Of a stretch of 64,000 nt of DNA, positions 45,207 through 54,065 are shown piece after piece. Position 1 is the first letter of the stretch, and every line of letters begins with the position of its first letter. Where the stretch lies: the NCBI RefSeq assembly GCF_902706195.1, contig NZ_CACSJO010000022.1, positions 1 to 64,000 of the forward strand, given 5' to 3'. Position numbers and translations under genes: made by a program. This DNA comes from Novosphingobium sp. 18050. Lineage in GTDB: Bacteria; Pseudomonadota; Alphaproteobacteria; Sphingomonadales; Sphingomonadaceae. The notes under the pieces are model-generated. The model worked only from the letters and a program-made list of their open reading frames with translations, ran no database searches and had not been told where the DNA came from.

Positions 45207-47000
45207 ATGACATTTACAAACCTCCCCCAGCCTCTCGCCGAGGCTCTCGCAGCGCATGGCTACGAAACGCTCACGCCGGTTCAGGCCGCCGTGACCGAGG
45301 AGCAGGCACGCAGCCGCGATCTCGTCGTCTCCGCGCAGACCGGTTCGGGCAAGACCGTGGCTTTCGGCCTCGCGATTGCCGACGAACTGCTCGAAGACGG
45401 CCGCATTCCCTACTCGGAAGGTCCGCTGGCACTTGCCATCGCGCCGACCCGCGAACTGGCTCAGCAGGTCAGCCGCGAGCTGGAATGGCTTTACGCCAAG
45501 ACCGGCGCCCGCATTGTGACCTGCGTTGGCGGCATGGACCCCGTGAAGGAGCGCCGTGCGCTCGAACGCGGCGCGACCATCGTCGTCGGCACGCCGGGCC
45601 GTCTGCGTGACCACCTTGAGCGTGGAAAGCTGAACCTCTCCGCCCTGCGCGCCATCGTTCTCGACGAAGCGGACGAGATGCTCGACATGGGCTTCCGCGA
45701 CGATCTTGAGGAAATCCTCGACGCGACCCCGGAAGGCCGCCGCACGCTGCTGTTCTCGGCAACGATGCCCCGCCCGATCGAGGCGCTGGCCCAGCGTTAC
45801 CAGAAGAATTCGCTGCGCATCTCGACCGTCGGTGAAAACCGCGGCCACGGCGACATCGCCTACAAGGCTGTCACCGTCGCCCCGTCCGACATCGAGCGCG
45901 CGGTGGTCAACCTGCTGCGCTTCCACGATGCCGAAACCGCGATCCTGTTCTGCGCCACGCGCGACAACGTGAAGCACCTGCACGCCACCCTGGTCGAGCG
46001 CGGCTTCTCCGCCGTTGCGCTGTCGGGTGAGCACTCGCAGAACGAGCGTAACAACGCGCTTCAGGCTCTGCGTGACCGCCGTGCCCGCGTGTGCGTCGCC
46101 ACCGACGTTGCCGCGCGCGGTATCGATCTGCCCACGTTGACCCTCGTCGTTCACGTAGAAATTCCGCGCGATGCGGAAACCCTGCAGCACCGTTCGGGCC
46201 GTACCGGCCGCGCCGGCCGCAAGGGTACTGCCGTGATCCTGGTGCCGTATCCGCGCCGCCGCCGCGTCGAAATGATGCTGCGCGGTGCCCGCATCGAAGC
46301 CGAGTGGGGCGAAGCCCCGACGCTCGAATCGATCCGCGCGCAGGACCGTGAGCGTCTCATGGAAAAGCTGCTCGCTCCCGTTGAGGCCGAGGAAGACGAT
46401 CGCGAGATCGCCCGCGTTCTGCTGGAAAAGGTCAGCGCCGAGGATCTCGCCGCTGCCCTCGTGATCGCGCACCGCGCCGCCATGCCGCAGCCGGAAGAAC
46501 TGATCGGCAATTCGCCGGAAAGCCGCGAACCGCGTCACCGTCCCGGTTTCGACGACGTGGTGTGGTTCAGCATGGATGTGGGTCGTCAGCAGAACGCCGA
46601 AGCGCGCTGGATTCTGCCGGTGCTGTGCCGCCGTGGTCACGTTACCCGTGACGCCGTTGGCCAGATCCGCATTTCCGCCGATCAGACGCACTTCCAGATC
46701 CCGGTGGCCCTGGCCGACCAGTTCGCTGCCGCCGTGCAGCGCACTGCCAGCCATGACGACGGCGAGTACGAATCGACCATCCTGATCGAGCGTTCGGCCG
46801 AAGCGCCCCGCGATGTCGCGCGTCACCGGAGCCGTGACCGTGAGGGGCCGCAGGGCCGTGGTCGTCGTCCGCAGGGCAATGGGTATCCGCGCGGCGAAGG
46901 CGGAGAGGGCCAGTCGTCCTTCCGTCCACGCCCCGCTGGTGGCCCCGGCGGCGGCGGCAAGCCGTTCCACAAGAAGCCGCGCAAGGGCGGTCGGGACTGA
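45207..47000 (+). CDS. DEAD-box RNA helicase, DeaD/CsdA-like
   Basis: A 597-residue ATP-dependent RNA helicase for ribosome assembly or RNA decay, often cold-induced. Visible motifs are Q (YETLTPVQAAV), I (AQTGSGKT), Ia (PTRELA), Ib (TPGR), II (DEADEMLDMGF), III (SATMP), V (ATDVAARGIDLP) and VI (HRSGRTGRAGR). Residues about 470-545 form a DbpA-type RNA-binding domain (DVVWFSMDVGRQQNAEARWI), and the tail is Arg/Gly-rich. ATG 45207 gives MTFTNLP; TTG 45198 is an alternative. A strong terminator follows. Confidence 0.95.
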   Translation: MTFTNLPQPLAEALAAHGYETLTPVQAAVTEEQARSRDLVVSAQTGSGKTVAFGLAIADELLEDGRIPYSEGPLALAIAPTRELAQQVSRELEWLYAKTGARIVTCVGGMDPVKERRALERGATIVVGTPGRLRDHLERGKLNLSALRAIVLDEADEMLDMGFRDDLEEILDATPEGRRTLLFSATMPRPIEALAQRYQKNSLRISTVGENRGHGDIAYKAVTVAPSDIERAVVNLLRFHDAETAILFCATRDNVKHLHATLVERGFSAVALSGEHSQNERNNALQALRDRRARVCVATDVAARGIDLPTLTLVVHVEIPRDAETLQHRSGRTGRAGRKGTAVILVPYPRRRRVEMMLRGARIEAEWGEAPTLESIRAQDRERLMEKLLAPVEAEEDDREIARVLLEKVSAEDLAAALVIAHRAAMPQPEELIGNSPESREPRHRPGFDDVVWFSMDVGRQQNAEARWILPVLCRRGHVTRDAVGQIRISADQTHFQIPVALADQFAAAVQRTASHDDGEYESTILIERSAEAPRDVARHRSRDREGPQGRGRRPQGNGYPRGEGGEGQSSFRPRPAGGPGGGGKPFHKKPRKGGRD

Positions 47001-47022
47001 TCCGACCGGCTAACGCTGTTAA

Positions 47023-47064
47023 ATGAAAAACCCGGCGTCACCTTGGTGACGCCGGGTTTTTCAT
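47023..47064. terminator. Rho-independent terminator after the DEAD-box helicase gene
   Basis: A perfect 20-bp inverted repeat (47023-47042 and 47045-47064) with A5 on the left and T5 on the right, and a minimal 2-nt centre that opens to a small loop in RNA. It is bidirectional and can also end the convergent Gre-like/ABC-F transcript. Confidence 0.9.
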
Positions 47065-47149
47065 GTCCGTCATCCTCGGGAGGGCGACGGTTTTTCGGGA
47101 TAGGTGCAGTTGATCGCTGTCTGGCGGCCTGGCGCCATTGCAAGCGAAC

Positions 47150-47611
47150 TCAGGCCGCAGCGATCTCCAGAACTTCGATCGCTTCTTCGCGGCCGTTGAA
47201 GTCGACGAATTCGCCGACTTCGGCCCCTAGCACCGCCCGCGCCAGCGGCGCGGTGAAGGCGAGGCGACCTTCGGACGGGTCGGCCTCGTCATGGCCGACT
47301 ACCGTGATTTCGCGTGCCTTGCCGTCGAGAGCGAAACGCACCCTGCAACCGAACATCGCTTTTGCGCCAGAAGGTTCGGGTTGTACTTTCGCCGTGTCGA
47401 GACGTGCACGCCAGTAGCGCAAGTCGCGTTTGGCGGTGTTCAGCGCACTCTCTTCCGAAAGCTCGGCAACTTTCACCGCCAACTCGCTGATCCGCATATG
47501 AATCATCTCGAGGCCGCGCTGGGTCACGAGGTTCGGCCCCGGTGGGATCGGCACTTCGAACTTGGGCTCGAGGTGCTCCTCGTCCCCGTCGCGTCGGAAA
47601 GCGACGCTCAC
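47150..47611 (-). CDS. GreA/GreB family transcription-factor-like protein
   Basis: A 153-residue Gre-related protein. The N-terminal half is a short helical hairpin (NLVTQRGLEMIHMRISELAVKVAELSEESALNTAKRDLRYWRARL) much reduced from the GreA coiled coil, without the classical DLSENAEY tip; the C-terminal half is an FKBP-like Gre domain (FGCRVRFALDGKAREITVVG, SPLAR-like TAPLARAVLGAEVGE). It may bind the RNA polymerase secondary channel with a function different from transcript cleavage. ATG 47611 overlaps the ABC-F stop by four bases. Confidence 0.8.
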   Translation of the reverse strand: MSVAFRRDGDEEHLEPKFEVPIPPGPNLVTQRGLEMIHMRISELAVKVAELSEESALNTAKRDLRYWRARLDTAKVQPEPSGAKAMFGCRVRFALDGKAREITVVGHDEADPSEGRLAFTAPLARAVLGAEVGEFVDFNGREEAIEVLEIAAA

Positions 47612-49488
47612 TTGCCGCGGCCCATCAGGGTTTCGAGAACCTCGTTGACTTCAAGCCATTCGGTTTCGGCCTGCTCCAGATCGGCGGTGGACACGGCATG
47701 ACGCTTACCCAGTTCGCCGAGGGCCACGCCTTTGAGGTCGCCCTTGCCAGAACCCGGGGTGGCGAGTGCGGCGTCGATCTCGCCAAGCTGAACCTGCAGG
47801 CGCTTCATGCGCGTTTCGGCAGCGGTGACCTTCTTGCGCAGCGCCTTCAGTTCCTCACGCGCGACGGCACCGGACTTCTTGGCGCCGCCACCGGCCTTGC
47901 CTTCAACGCCGCCAGCCTTGGGCTGGTTACGACCCAGCACGAAGTCGACGTAGTCTTCCATCGAACCATCGTAGTTTTCGGCCACGCCGCCATCGACCAG
48001 CACCAGCCGGTCGGCAACCAGTTCGACCATGTGACGGTCGTGGCTAACGAGGATGACGGCGCCATCGAAGGCATTGAGCGCCTGCACCAGCGCTTCACGA
48101 GCGTCGACGTCCAGGTGGTTCGTCGGTTCGTCGAGGATCAGCATGTGCGGTGCATCGCGTGTCACCAGCGCCAGCGCCAGTCGTGCGCGCTCACCGCCCG
48201 AAAGCGTGCCCGTCTCCGAAGTGGCGCGGTTGCCCGAGAAGCCGAAGCGGCCGAGTTGGCCGCGCACGGCGACCGGGGGCTTGCCGTCCATCGCCCGCGT
48301 CATCAGTTCCAGCGGCGTGGAATTGCTCGGCAGTTCTTCCACCTGATACTGCGTGAAGTAGCCGATGCGGATCTTGGGCGAGAAGGTCAGCGACCCTTCC
48401 ATTGGGTCGAGCTGACGGGCTAGGAGGCGCGCCAGCGTGGTCTTGCCGTTGCCGTTGCGCCCCAGCAGCGCGATTCGGTCCTCGGGATCGATGCGCAAGT
48501 TGAGGCGGCGCAGGATCGGCTTGTCTTCTTCGTAGCCCACTGCCGCAAGGTCCAGCGTCACCAGTGGCGGGCGCAGTTCGTCGGGGCTCGGGAAGTCGAA
48601 GCTCAAAGAGGGATCTTCGGCCATCGAGGCGATCGGCTGCATCTTGGCCAGCATCTTTGAACGCGACTGCGCCTGCTTTGCGGTCGATGCACGGGCCGAG
48701 TTGCGGGCCACATAGTCCGCCAGCTTCTTGCGCTGGGCATCCTGGTTGGCTTTCGCGGCGGCGGCCTGCGCGGCGCGTTCGGCGCGGATGCGCTCGAAGC
48801 TATCGTAGTCGCCGGGGTAGAGCGTCAGCTTGCCCTGCTGCAGGTGCAGAATATGGTCGACCACGGTATTGAGCAGGTCGCGCTCGTGGCTGATGACCAG
48901 AAGCGTCTTGGGATAGCCCTTGAGGAAGTTCTCCAGCCACAACGTCGCTTCGAGGTCGAGGTGGTTCGAAGGCTCGTCGAGCAGCATCACATCAGGCTCG
49001 GAGAACAGCAGCGAGGCCAGCGCCACACGCATCTTCCAGCCGCCCGAGTAGCTATCCAGCGGACGGCCCTGCATCTCCTCGTCGAAGCCAAGGCCCACGA
49101 GGATGCGCGCGGCGCGGGCAGGGGCGGTATAGGCGTCGATCGCGATCAGGCGCTCGTGAAGGTCGCCAAGGCGGTGCGGGTCTGTGCAGGTTTCGGCTTC
49201 GGCGAGCAGTTCGGTGCGCTCGGTATCGGCTTCGACCACGGCGTCGAACGGAGTCTTGGTGCCGGTGGGGGCTTCCTGTGCGATATAGCCCAGGCGTGCG
49301 CGGCGGGGCATGTCCACGGAGCCGCCGTCGGGTTCCAGTTCGCCGATGATCGCCTTGACCAGCGTGGACTTGCCCGCGCCGTTACGGCCGATAAGGCCGA
49401 TCTTGCCGTTCTGGGGCAGAGTCGCGCTCGCGCCGTCGATAATGGTGCGGCCGCCGAGGCGCACGGTGATGTCACGTATGGTCAACAT
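47608..49488 (-). CDS. ABC-F family ribosome-associated ATPase (YheS/Uup-like)
   Basis: A 626-residue protein with two ABC domains and no membrane segments. Walker A motifs are GRNGAGKST and GRNGNGKTT; signature motifs are SYSGGWKMR and LSGGERARL; Walker B regions are MLLDEPSNHLDL and LILDEPTNHLDV. A charged linker (about 235-295) and a C-terminal coiled coil (VAREELKALRKKVTAAETRM) complete the ABC-F form. Such factors act on stalled ribosomes. It is cotranscribed with the Gre-like gene, linking translation and transcription factors in one operon. Confidence 0.93.
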   Translation of the reverse strand: MLTIRDITVRLGGRTIIDGASATLPQNGKIGLIGRNGAGKSTLVKAIIGELEPDGGSVDMPRRARLGYIAQEAPTGTKTPFDAVVEADTERTELLAEAETCTDPHRLGDLHERLIAIDAYTAPARAARILVGLGFDEEMQGRPLDSYSGGWKMRVALASLLFSEPDVMLLDEPSNHLDLEATLWLENFLKGYPKTLLVISHERDLLNTVVDHILHLQQGKLTLYPGDYDSFERIRAERAAQAAAAKANQDAQRKKLADYVARNSARASTAKQAQSRSKMLAKMQPIASMAEDPSLSFDFPSPDELRPPLVTLDLAAVGYEEDKPILRRLNLRIDPEDRIALLGRNGNGKTTLARLLARQLDPMEGSLTFSPKIRIGYFTQYQVEELPSNSTPLELMTRAMDGKPPVAVRGQLGRFGFSGNRATSETGTLSGGERARLALALVTRDAPHMLILDEPTNHLDVDAREALVQALNAFDGAVILVSHDRHMVELVADRLVLVDGGVAENYDGSMEDYVDFVLGRNQPKAGGVEGKAGGGAKKSGAVAREELKALRKKVTAAETRMKRLQVQLGEIDAALATPGSGKGDLKGVALGELGKRHAVSTADLEQAETEWLEVNEVLETLMGRGK

Positions 49489-49502
49489 GGCGCTGCGCCT
49501 AG

Positions 49503-49539
49503 CAGGGCGCGCGGTTAAGCGAAACCGCGTTCCGCCCTG
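49503..49539 (-). repeat. Long hairpin in the ABC-F leader
   Basis: CAGGGCG (49503-49509) pairs with CGCCCTG (49533-49539), and the inner CGCGGTT (49510-49516) pairs with AACCGCG (49523-49529) around a 6-nt loop; three bases bulge on one side. The 14-bp structure ends 15 bp before the ABC-F start on the minus strand and would lie in its 5' leader. Confidence 0.55.
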
Positions 49540-49745
49540 TTAGTGCAGCAACAGCGAGGGCGGGCCTGAGCGGCGAGAGTGCCGGCAAACTGCTTCGCCG
49601 TCGCCCGTGCGTCAGAAGGGAAATAATGGTGTCCAGTGAACACTGCTCGGAACCCGATACTTATCAACACCTATACCCACGGGCTTCGTGTTCCTCAGCA
49701 TTCCTCCACCTGTCGCAAATGGCGGAAATCCAGTAACAATTGGGC

Positions 49746-49775
49746 TTGAAACGACGAATCACTTGTGATTCTATA
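49746..49775 (+). promoter_or_regulatory. Predicted ftsB promoter with a GANTC-bearing palindrome
   Basis: TTGAAA (49746-49751) and TCTATA (49770-49775) are 18 bp apart. Within and over the spacer is the perfect palindrome GAATCAC-TT-GTGATTC (49756-49771), holding two GANTC sites, the CcrM methylation target of alphaproteobacteria. The predicted transcription start falls at or within a few bases of the ftsB ATG, and no Shine-Dalgarno is seen, so the mRNA may be leaderless. Confidence 0.55.
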
Positions 49776-49780
49776 GAGCA

Positions 49781-50092
49781 ATGCGGACCGTGCGACAGGA
49801 AGCGAACATTGCCAGAGAGCGACTCGTGCAGGGCCTTGCCCTTGCCGTGCTGCTGCTGATGGGACTCTACTGTGTCGCCGGGCCCAGCGGCCTTCTCGCA
49901 TGGGGTGAAAATCAGCACCTGCTGGAAGAACGCCGCGCCAAGCTTGTCGATCTTCAGGCCCAGCGCGATCGTCTCAAGAATCGCGTCGCCTTGCTCAACC
50001 CGCGCAACATGGACCCGGACCTTGCGGGTGAGCTCGTTCGTAGCCATCTCAACGTTGCTCGTCCGGACGAGATGGTGATGCAGCTGCCCTGA
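49781..50092 (+). CDS. ftsB: FtsB/DivIC family cell-division protein
   Basis: A 103-residue bitopic protein of the septum initiator family, which links FtsL and FtsQ in the divisome. A short cytoplasmic tail precedes one membrane helix (about 17-35, LVQGLALAVLLLMGLYCVA), then a periplasmic coiled coil (ENQHLLEERRAKLVDLQAQRD) and the conserved ending NPRNMDPDLAGELVRSHLNVARPDEMV. ATG 49781 has no upstream Shine-Dalgarno; GTG 49829 could be an internal start. Its position before pdhA is conserved in alphaproteobacteria. Confidence 0.88.
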   Translation: MRTVRQEANIARERLVQGLALAVLLLMGLYCVAGPSGLLAWGENQHLLEERRAKLVDLQAQRDRLKNRVALLNPRNMDPDLAGELVRSHLNVARPDEMVMQLP

Positions 50093-50263
50093 TGGGGCGC
50101 GTGTCGGTGTCGTGAACGGCGCGTAACAATGCCGATTTTTGCAAATCTAGTTGCAAAAAAGTCCACGTTCGCAGGCCAATTTCGATCGTCCGCGCTTTCG
50201 CTTTTCGAGCGGCGTTCCTATACCGCCCTTCCGAACGATCGCACCAACGATGGGAAGCAAGCG

Positions 50264-51346
50264 TTGCCCAAAGCAAAGAATCCGGTAGCCGAAACGGCCA
50301 CTGTCGCAGACGCCTCAACGGACGAGGATTTCGCGCTGCACAGCCTCCAGACCGCTCTGGACGCTGACAAGCGTTACGAACCTTCCAAGGAAGAACTGCT
50401 GCATCTTTACGAGCAGATGCTGCTTATCCGCCGCTTCGAGGAAAAGGCCGGCCAGCTTTACGGCCTCGGCCTGATCGGCGGCTTCTGCCACCTCTACATC
50501 GGTCAGGAGGCGGTTGCCGTCGGTCTGCAGTCCGCGCTCGACAGCGCCAAGGACTCGGTCATCACCGGTTACCGCGACCATGGCCACATGCTCGCATACG
50601 GCATCGATCCCAAGGTCATCATGGCCGAGCTGACCGGCCGCGAAGCCGGTATCTCGAAGGGCAAGGGCGGCTCAATGCACATGTTCTCCGTGGAGCATCG
50701 CTTCTACGGCGGCCACGGCATCGTCGGCGCGCAGGTTTCGCTGGGCGCAGGTCTTGCCTTCGCACACAAGTACCGTGAAGACGGCGGCGTTGCGATGGCC
50801 TACTTCGGCGACGGCGCGGCCAACCAGGGCCAGGTCTACGAGAGCTTCAACATGGCTGCCTTGTGGAAGCTGCCGATCATCTTCGTGATCGAGAACAACG
50901 GCTACGCCATGGGCACCGCGGTCAAGCGCGGCTCGGCCGAGACGCACTTCCACCGCCGCGGCACCGCGTTCCGCATCCCCGGCATGTCGGTTGACGGCAT
51001 GGACGTTCTGGAAGTCCGCAAGGCTGCCGAAGTCGCGCTTGAATATGTGCGCGGCGGCAATGGCCCGGTCCTCATGGAACTCAACACCTACCGTTATCGC
51101 GGCCACTCCATGTCCGATCCGGCCAAGTACCGCAGCCGTGAGGAAGTTCAGGACGTGCGTGAGAAGCGCGATCCGATCGAGCATGCCAAGACCGAACTGA
51201 TGGGCATGGGCGTGACCGAGGAAAGCCTCAAGGAAATCGACAAGCGCGTGCGCTCGCAGGTCGCCCAGTCGGCAGACTTTGCCGAGAATTCGCCGGAGCC
51301 GGTGGCTTCCGAACTGTATACTGACGTTCTGGTGGAGAGCTACTGA
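50264..51346 (+). CDS. pdhA: Pyruvate dehydrogenase E1 component, alpha subunit
   Basis: TPP-dependent subunit decarboxylating pyruvate. The 360-residue protein shows [31 protein letters not shown] (opening helix region, quoted in part by family), SMHMFS, and the TPP motif [19 protein letters not shown] with [12 protein letters not shown] 50264 is chosen: it begins [10 protein letters not shown], like other alphaproteobacterial starts, with GGGAAG 7-12 nt upstream. The only ATG is at 50129, and the residues it would add look non-coding. pdhB starts one base after the stop. Confidence 0.93.
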   Translation: MPKAKNPVAETATVADASTDEDFALHSLQTALDADKRYEPSKEELLHLYEQMLLIRRFEEKAGQLYGLGLIGGFCHLYIGQEAVAVGLQSALDSAKDSVITGYRDHGHMLAYGIDPKVIMAELTGREAGISKGKGGSMHMFSVEHRFYGGHGIVGAQVSLGAGLAFAHKYREDGGVAMAYFGDGAANQGQVYESFNMAALWKLPIIFVIENNGYAMGTAVKRGSAETHFHRRGTAFRIPGMSVDGMDVLEVRKAAEVALEYVRGGNGPVLMELNTYRYRGHSMSDPAKYRSREEVQDVREKRDPIEHAKTELMGMGVTEESLKEIDKRVRSQVAQSADFAENSPEPVASELYTDVLVESY

Positions 51347-51347
51347 G

Positions 51348-52730
51348 ATGGCGATCGAACTGAAGATGCCCGCTCTCTCTCCGACGATGGAAGAAGGCAA
51401 GCTGGCCAAGTGGCTGGTAAAGGAAGGCGACGAAGTCTCCTCCGGTGATATCCTCGCCGAAATCGAGACCGACAAGGCGACGATGGAGTTCGAATCCATC
51501 GACGAAGGCATTGTCGGCAAGATCCTTGTCGCCGAGGGCACCGAGGGCGTGAAGGTCGGCACCGTGATCGCGGTCCTGGCCGGCGAAGGCGAAGACGCTT
51601 CCTCGATCGAGGCGCCTGCCGCCAAGACCGAAGAGCCGAAGGCCGAAGCCGCTTCGGAAGAAGAGAAGAAGCCTGCCGAGAGCGGCACGGCCAATCTGGC
51701 CAGCGACATCAAGACCCCGCGCGGCCCGGAAGTGCCCCACGGCACCAACATGAAGACCTCGACCGTGCGTGACGCCCTGCGTGACGCGATGGCCGAGGAA
51801 ATGCGCCGCGACGACCGCGTCTTCGTGATGGGCGAGGAAGTCGCCGAGTACCAGGGCGCCTACAAGGTGACCCAGGGGCTGCTCGCCGAATTCGGACCCA
51901 CCCGCGTCATCGACACGCCGATCACCGAGTACGGCTTTGCCGGCATCGGCACCGGTGCGGCGATGGGCGGCCTGCGCCCGGTCATCGAGTTCATGACGTT
52001 CAACTTCGCCATGCAGGCGATCGACCACATCATCAACTCGGCCGCCAAGACCAACTACATGTCCGGTGGCCAGATGCGCTGCCCGATCGTGTTCCGTGGT
52101 CCCAACGGCGCGGCTTCGCGCGTGGGTGCGCAGCACTCGCAGAACTACGGTCCGTGGTACGCCAACGTGCCGGGCCTTGTCGTCATCGCGCCTTACGACG
52201 CGTCGGACGCCAAGGGTCTGCTCAAGGCCGCGATCCGCAGCGACGATCCGGTCGTGTTCCTCGAGAACGAGCTGATCTACGGCCGTTCGTTCGAGCTGCC
52301 CGAGCTTGACGACCACGTCCTGCCGATCGGCAAGGCGCGGGTCATGCGCGAAGGCAAGGACGTGACCATTGTGTCCTATTCGATCGGCGTCGGCCTCGCG
52401 CTCGAAGCGGCCGAGACGCTGGCCGAAGAAGGTATCGATGTTGAAGTCATCGACCTTCGCACCCTGCGCCCGCTCGACAAGGAAACGGTTCTGGCGAGCC
52501 TCGCCAAGACCAACCGCCTCGTCGTGGCGGAAGAGGGCTTCCCCGTCTGCTCGATCGCGTCCGAAATCTCGGCGATCTGCATGGAGGAAGGTTTCGACGA
52601 CCTCGACGCGCCGGTCGTGCGCGTATGCAACGAGGACGTGCCGCTGCCTTACGCGGCAAACCTCGAAAAGCTTGCCCTGATCGACGCCAAGCGCGTCGTC
52701 GAGGCAGTCAAGAAGGTCTGCTACCGCTGA
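51348..52730 (+). CDS. pdhB: Pyruvate dehydrogenase E1 beta subunit with N-terminal lipoyl domain
   Basis: A 460-residue beta subunit. An N-terminal lipoyl domain (1-80, lipoyl-lysine in [13 protein letters not shown]) is joined by an acidic linker to the transketolase-like part starting near 128 ([27 protein letters not shown]) with [20 protein letters not shown] and the C-terminal transketolase domain. The lipoyl domain on E1-beta is a known alphaproteobacterial feature and duplicates the one on E2; the two opening 30 residues are nearly identical to pdhC. ATG 51348 is one base after the pdhA stop. Confidence 0.95.
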   Translation: MAIELKMPALSPTMEEGKLAKWLVKEGDEVSSGDILAEIETDKATMEFESIDEGIVGKILVAEGTEGVKVGTVIAVLAGEGEDASSIEAPAAKTEEPKAEAASEEEKKPAESGTANLASDIKTPRGPEVPHGTNMKTSTVRDALRDAMAEEMRRDDRVFVMGEEVAEYQGAYKVTQGLLAEFGPTRVIDTPITEYGFAGIGTGAAMGGLRPVIEFMTFNFAMQAIDHIINSAAKTNYMSGGQMRCPIVFRGPNGAASRVGAQHSQNYGPWYANVPGLVVIAPYDASDAKGLLKAAIRSDDPVVFLENELIYGRSFELPELDDHVLPIGKARVMREGKDVTIVSYSIGVGLALEAAETLAEEGIDVEVIDLRTLRPLDKETVLASLAKTNRLVVAEEGFPVCSIASEISAICMEEGFDDLDAPVVRVCNEDVPLPYAANLEKLALIDAKRVVEAVKKVCYR

Positions 52731-52738
52731 TTTGACGG

Positions 52739-52768
52739 CGCGGGCGATGGTTCATTCCATCGCCCGCG
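52739..52768 (+). terminator. Hairpin after pdhB
   Basis: A perfect 12-bp GC-rich stem (52739-52750 and 52757-52768) with a TTCATT loop lies 8 bp after the pdhB stop. There is no T-run, so termination may be incomplete and allow some read-through into the next gene. Confidence 0.6.
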
Positions 52769-52827
52769 TCAGTCCCGGCGAGCGGAGGTGGGTTTATTCC
52801 CGCCGCCGCACCCTCTAGGGAGGCCGC

Positions 52828-53526
52828 GTGACCGACTCCCAGCCCCCCGCATCCGAAACGCCCGCCTCGAACGAGGACATCCTCGTCGCTTCGCTGCCCA
52901 CGGTATCGCGGCTTGCCTTGGCTTATGCGCCAAAGTCAGCCCGGATACAGACGCTGGCGTTGCTGGCGCTCGATACACGGCTCGCCGGGCTGCTGCGCAA
53001 TTCGCGTGAGCCGATGATGGCGCAGCTGCGTCTGGCATGGTGGCGCGAATCCCTGTCGCAGCCTGCCGGCAAGTGGCCCGATGGCGAGCCCCTACTCGCT
53101 ATTCTGCGAACCTGGAACGGACATCACGGCGGCCTGGTAAGCCTTGTCAATGGCTGGGAAGCCATGACCGGAAGCGCGCCACTGCCCGCATCCGCGCTCG
53201 AAATGATGGCGGAGGGAAGGGCTGCTGCCTTCGCAACGCTGGCGCAGGCCTTGGGGTGCGACGGCGAACTGCGCGTGGTACAGCGACTGGCCCGTTCCTG
53301 GGCGCTGGCTGACCTTGCCATGCGCCTTGGGCATGAGAACGAGCGCGAGACGGCACGCGCTCTGGCGCTGGCCGACCGTGCCAAAGGCGTACGTCTTTCG
53401 CGGCCTTTGCGTCCGTTGACGGTGCTTCATGGACTTGCCCAGCGCCGTCTCGACAAGGGTGAGGAAGCTGCGACTTCGCCCGTCGCAGTACTCAAGGCCA
53501 TGCGCCTTGGCCTGCTTGGCTTTTAG
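52828..53526 (+). CDS. Squalene/phytoene synthase-like protein without catalytic aspartates (NDUFAF6-like)
   Basis: A 232-residue all-helical protein resembling the trans-isoprenyl synthase fold. The segment PMMAQLRLAWWRESLSQPAG matches the conserved RLAWWREAL-type helix of the family and of the complex I assembly factor NDUFAF6. The DxxxD metal-binding motifs of true squalene or phytoene synthases are not visible, and the protein is shorter than those enzymes. An assembly or scaffold role is more likely than prenyl condensation. The GTG start at 52828 has AGGGAGG 4 nt upstream. Confidence 0.65.
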   Translation: MTDSQPPASETPASNEDILVASLPTVSRLALAYAPKSARIQTLALLALDTRLAGLLRNSREPMMAQLRLAWWRESLSQPAGKWPDGEPLLAILRTWNGHHGGLVSLVNGWEAMTGSAPLPASALEMMAEGRAAAFATLAQALGCDGELRVVQRLARSWALADLAMRLGHENERETARALALADRAKGVRLSRPLRPLTVLHGLAQRRLDKGEEAATSPVAVLKAMRLGLLGF

Positions 53527-53597
53527 ATTAAGGCGTTGTAATTTCCGGAACAACAGGAGCTGCCTCTAAGGCTGCGGGCCTTGATGAGGGGCTTGCT

Positions 53598-54053
53598 ATG
53601 AACCGTTTCCTGCTCGGCGGATTGGCCGTGTTCGTAATGATGGGCATCGGCCTGTTCTGGCTTCAGGGCCGGGCCGAAGTGGAAGCCAGTGCCCCTCCGC
53701 CCGGTGCCAGCGCGCCCATCGGACCTACGCCATTGCCGAGCGCGGACGTGGGCGACATGGTTGGCCCGGAACTGCCGGAAGCAACCGAATTCAGCCGCGA
53801 GCAGCGCCGTTTCTTCCGCTACGATCGCGATCGGGACGGACGGATATCGCGTAATGAGATGCTCTCCACCCGCGCCGATGGCTTTCGCAAGCTCGACAAG
53901 GATGGCAACAATCTGCTGACCTTCGAGGAGTGGGCGGTCGCAACCGTCGATAAGTTCGGCGAGGCCGACGTCGACCATGACCAATATCTCACCCCGGCGG
54001 AGTTCCGCCGCACAGCGCCGCCGCCCAAGCCGAAGGCAAAGTGCAGCTGCTGA
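53598..54053 (+). CDS. Exported EF-hand protein
   Basis: A 151-residue protein with an N-terminal membrane anchor or uncleaved signal (LLGGLAVFVMMGIGLFWL), a Pro/Ala-rich linker (30-60) and three EF-hand-like loops: DRDRDGRISRNE, DKDGNNLLTFEE and DVDHDQYLTPAE. All keep the acidic ligands at positions 1, 3, 5 and 12, with Asn in one position, so periplasmic Ca2+ binding is likely. It ends in a basic Pro/Lys tail with CSC. Function unknown; it lies convergent with trmFO. Confidence 0.85.
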   Translation: MNRFLLGGLAVFVMMGIGLFWLQGRAEVEASAPPPGASAPIGPTPLPSADVGDMVGPELPEATEFSREQRRFFRYDRDRDGRISRNEMLSTRADGFRKLDKDGNNLLTFEEWAVATVDKFGEADVDHDQYLTPAEFRRTAPPPKPKAKCSC

Positions 54054-54065
54054 GCGGCGGCCGGT

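Noticed and set aside
50129-50263. N-terminal extension of pdhA from ATG 50129
   Set aside because: The extra residues look like translated non-coding DNA and do not resemble any E1-alpha; TTG 50264 fits the family length.
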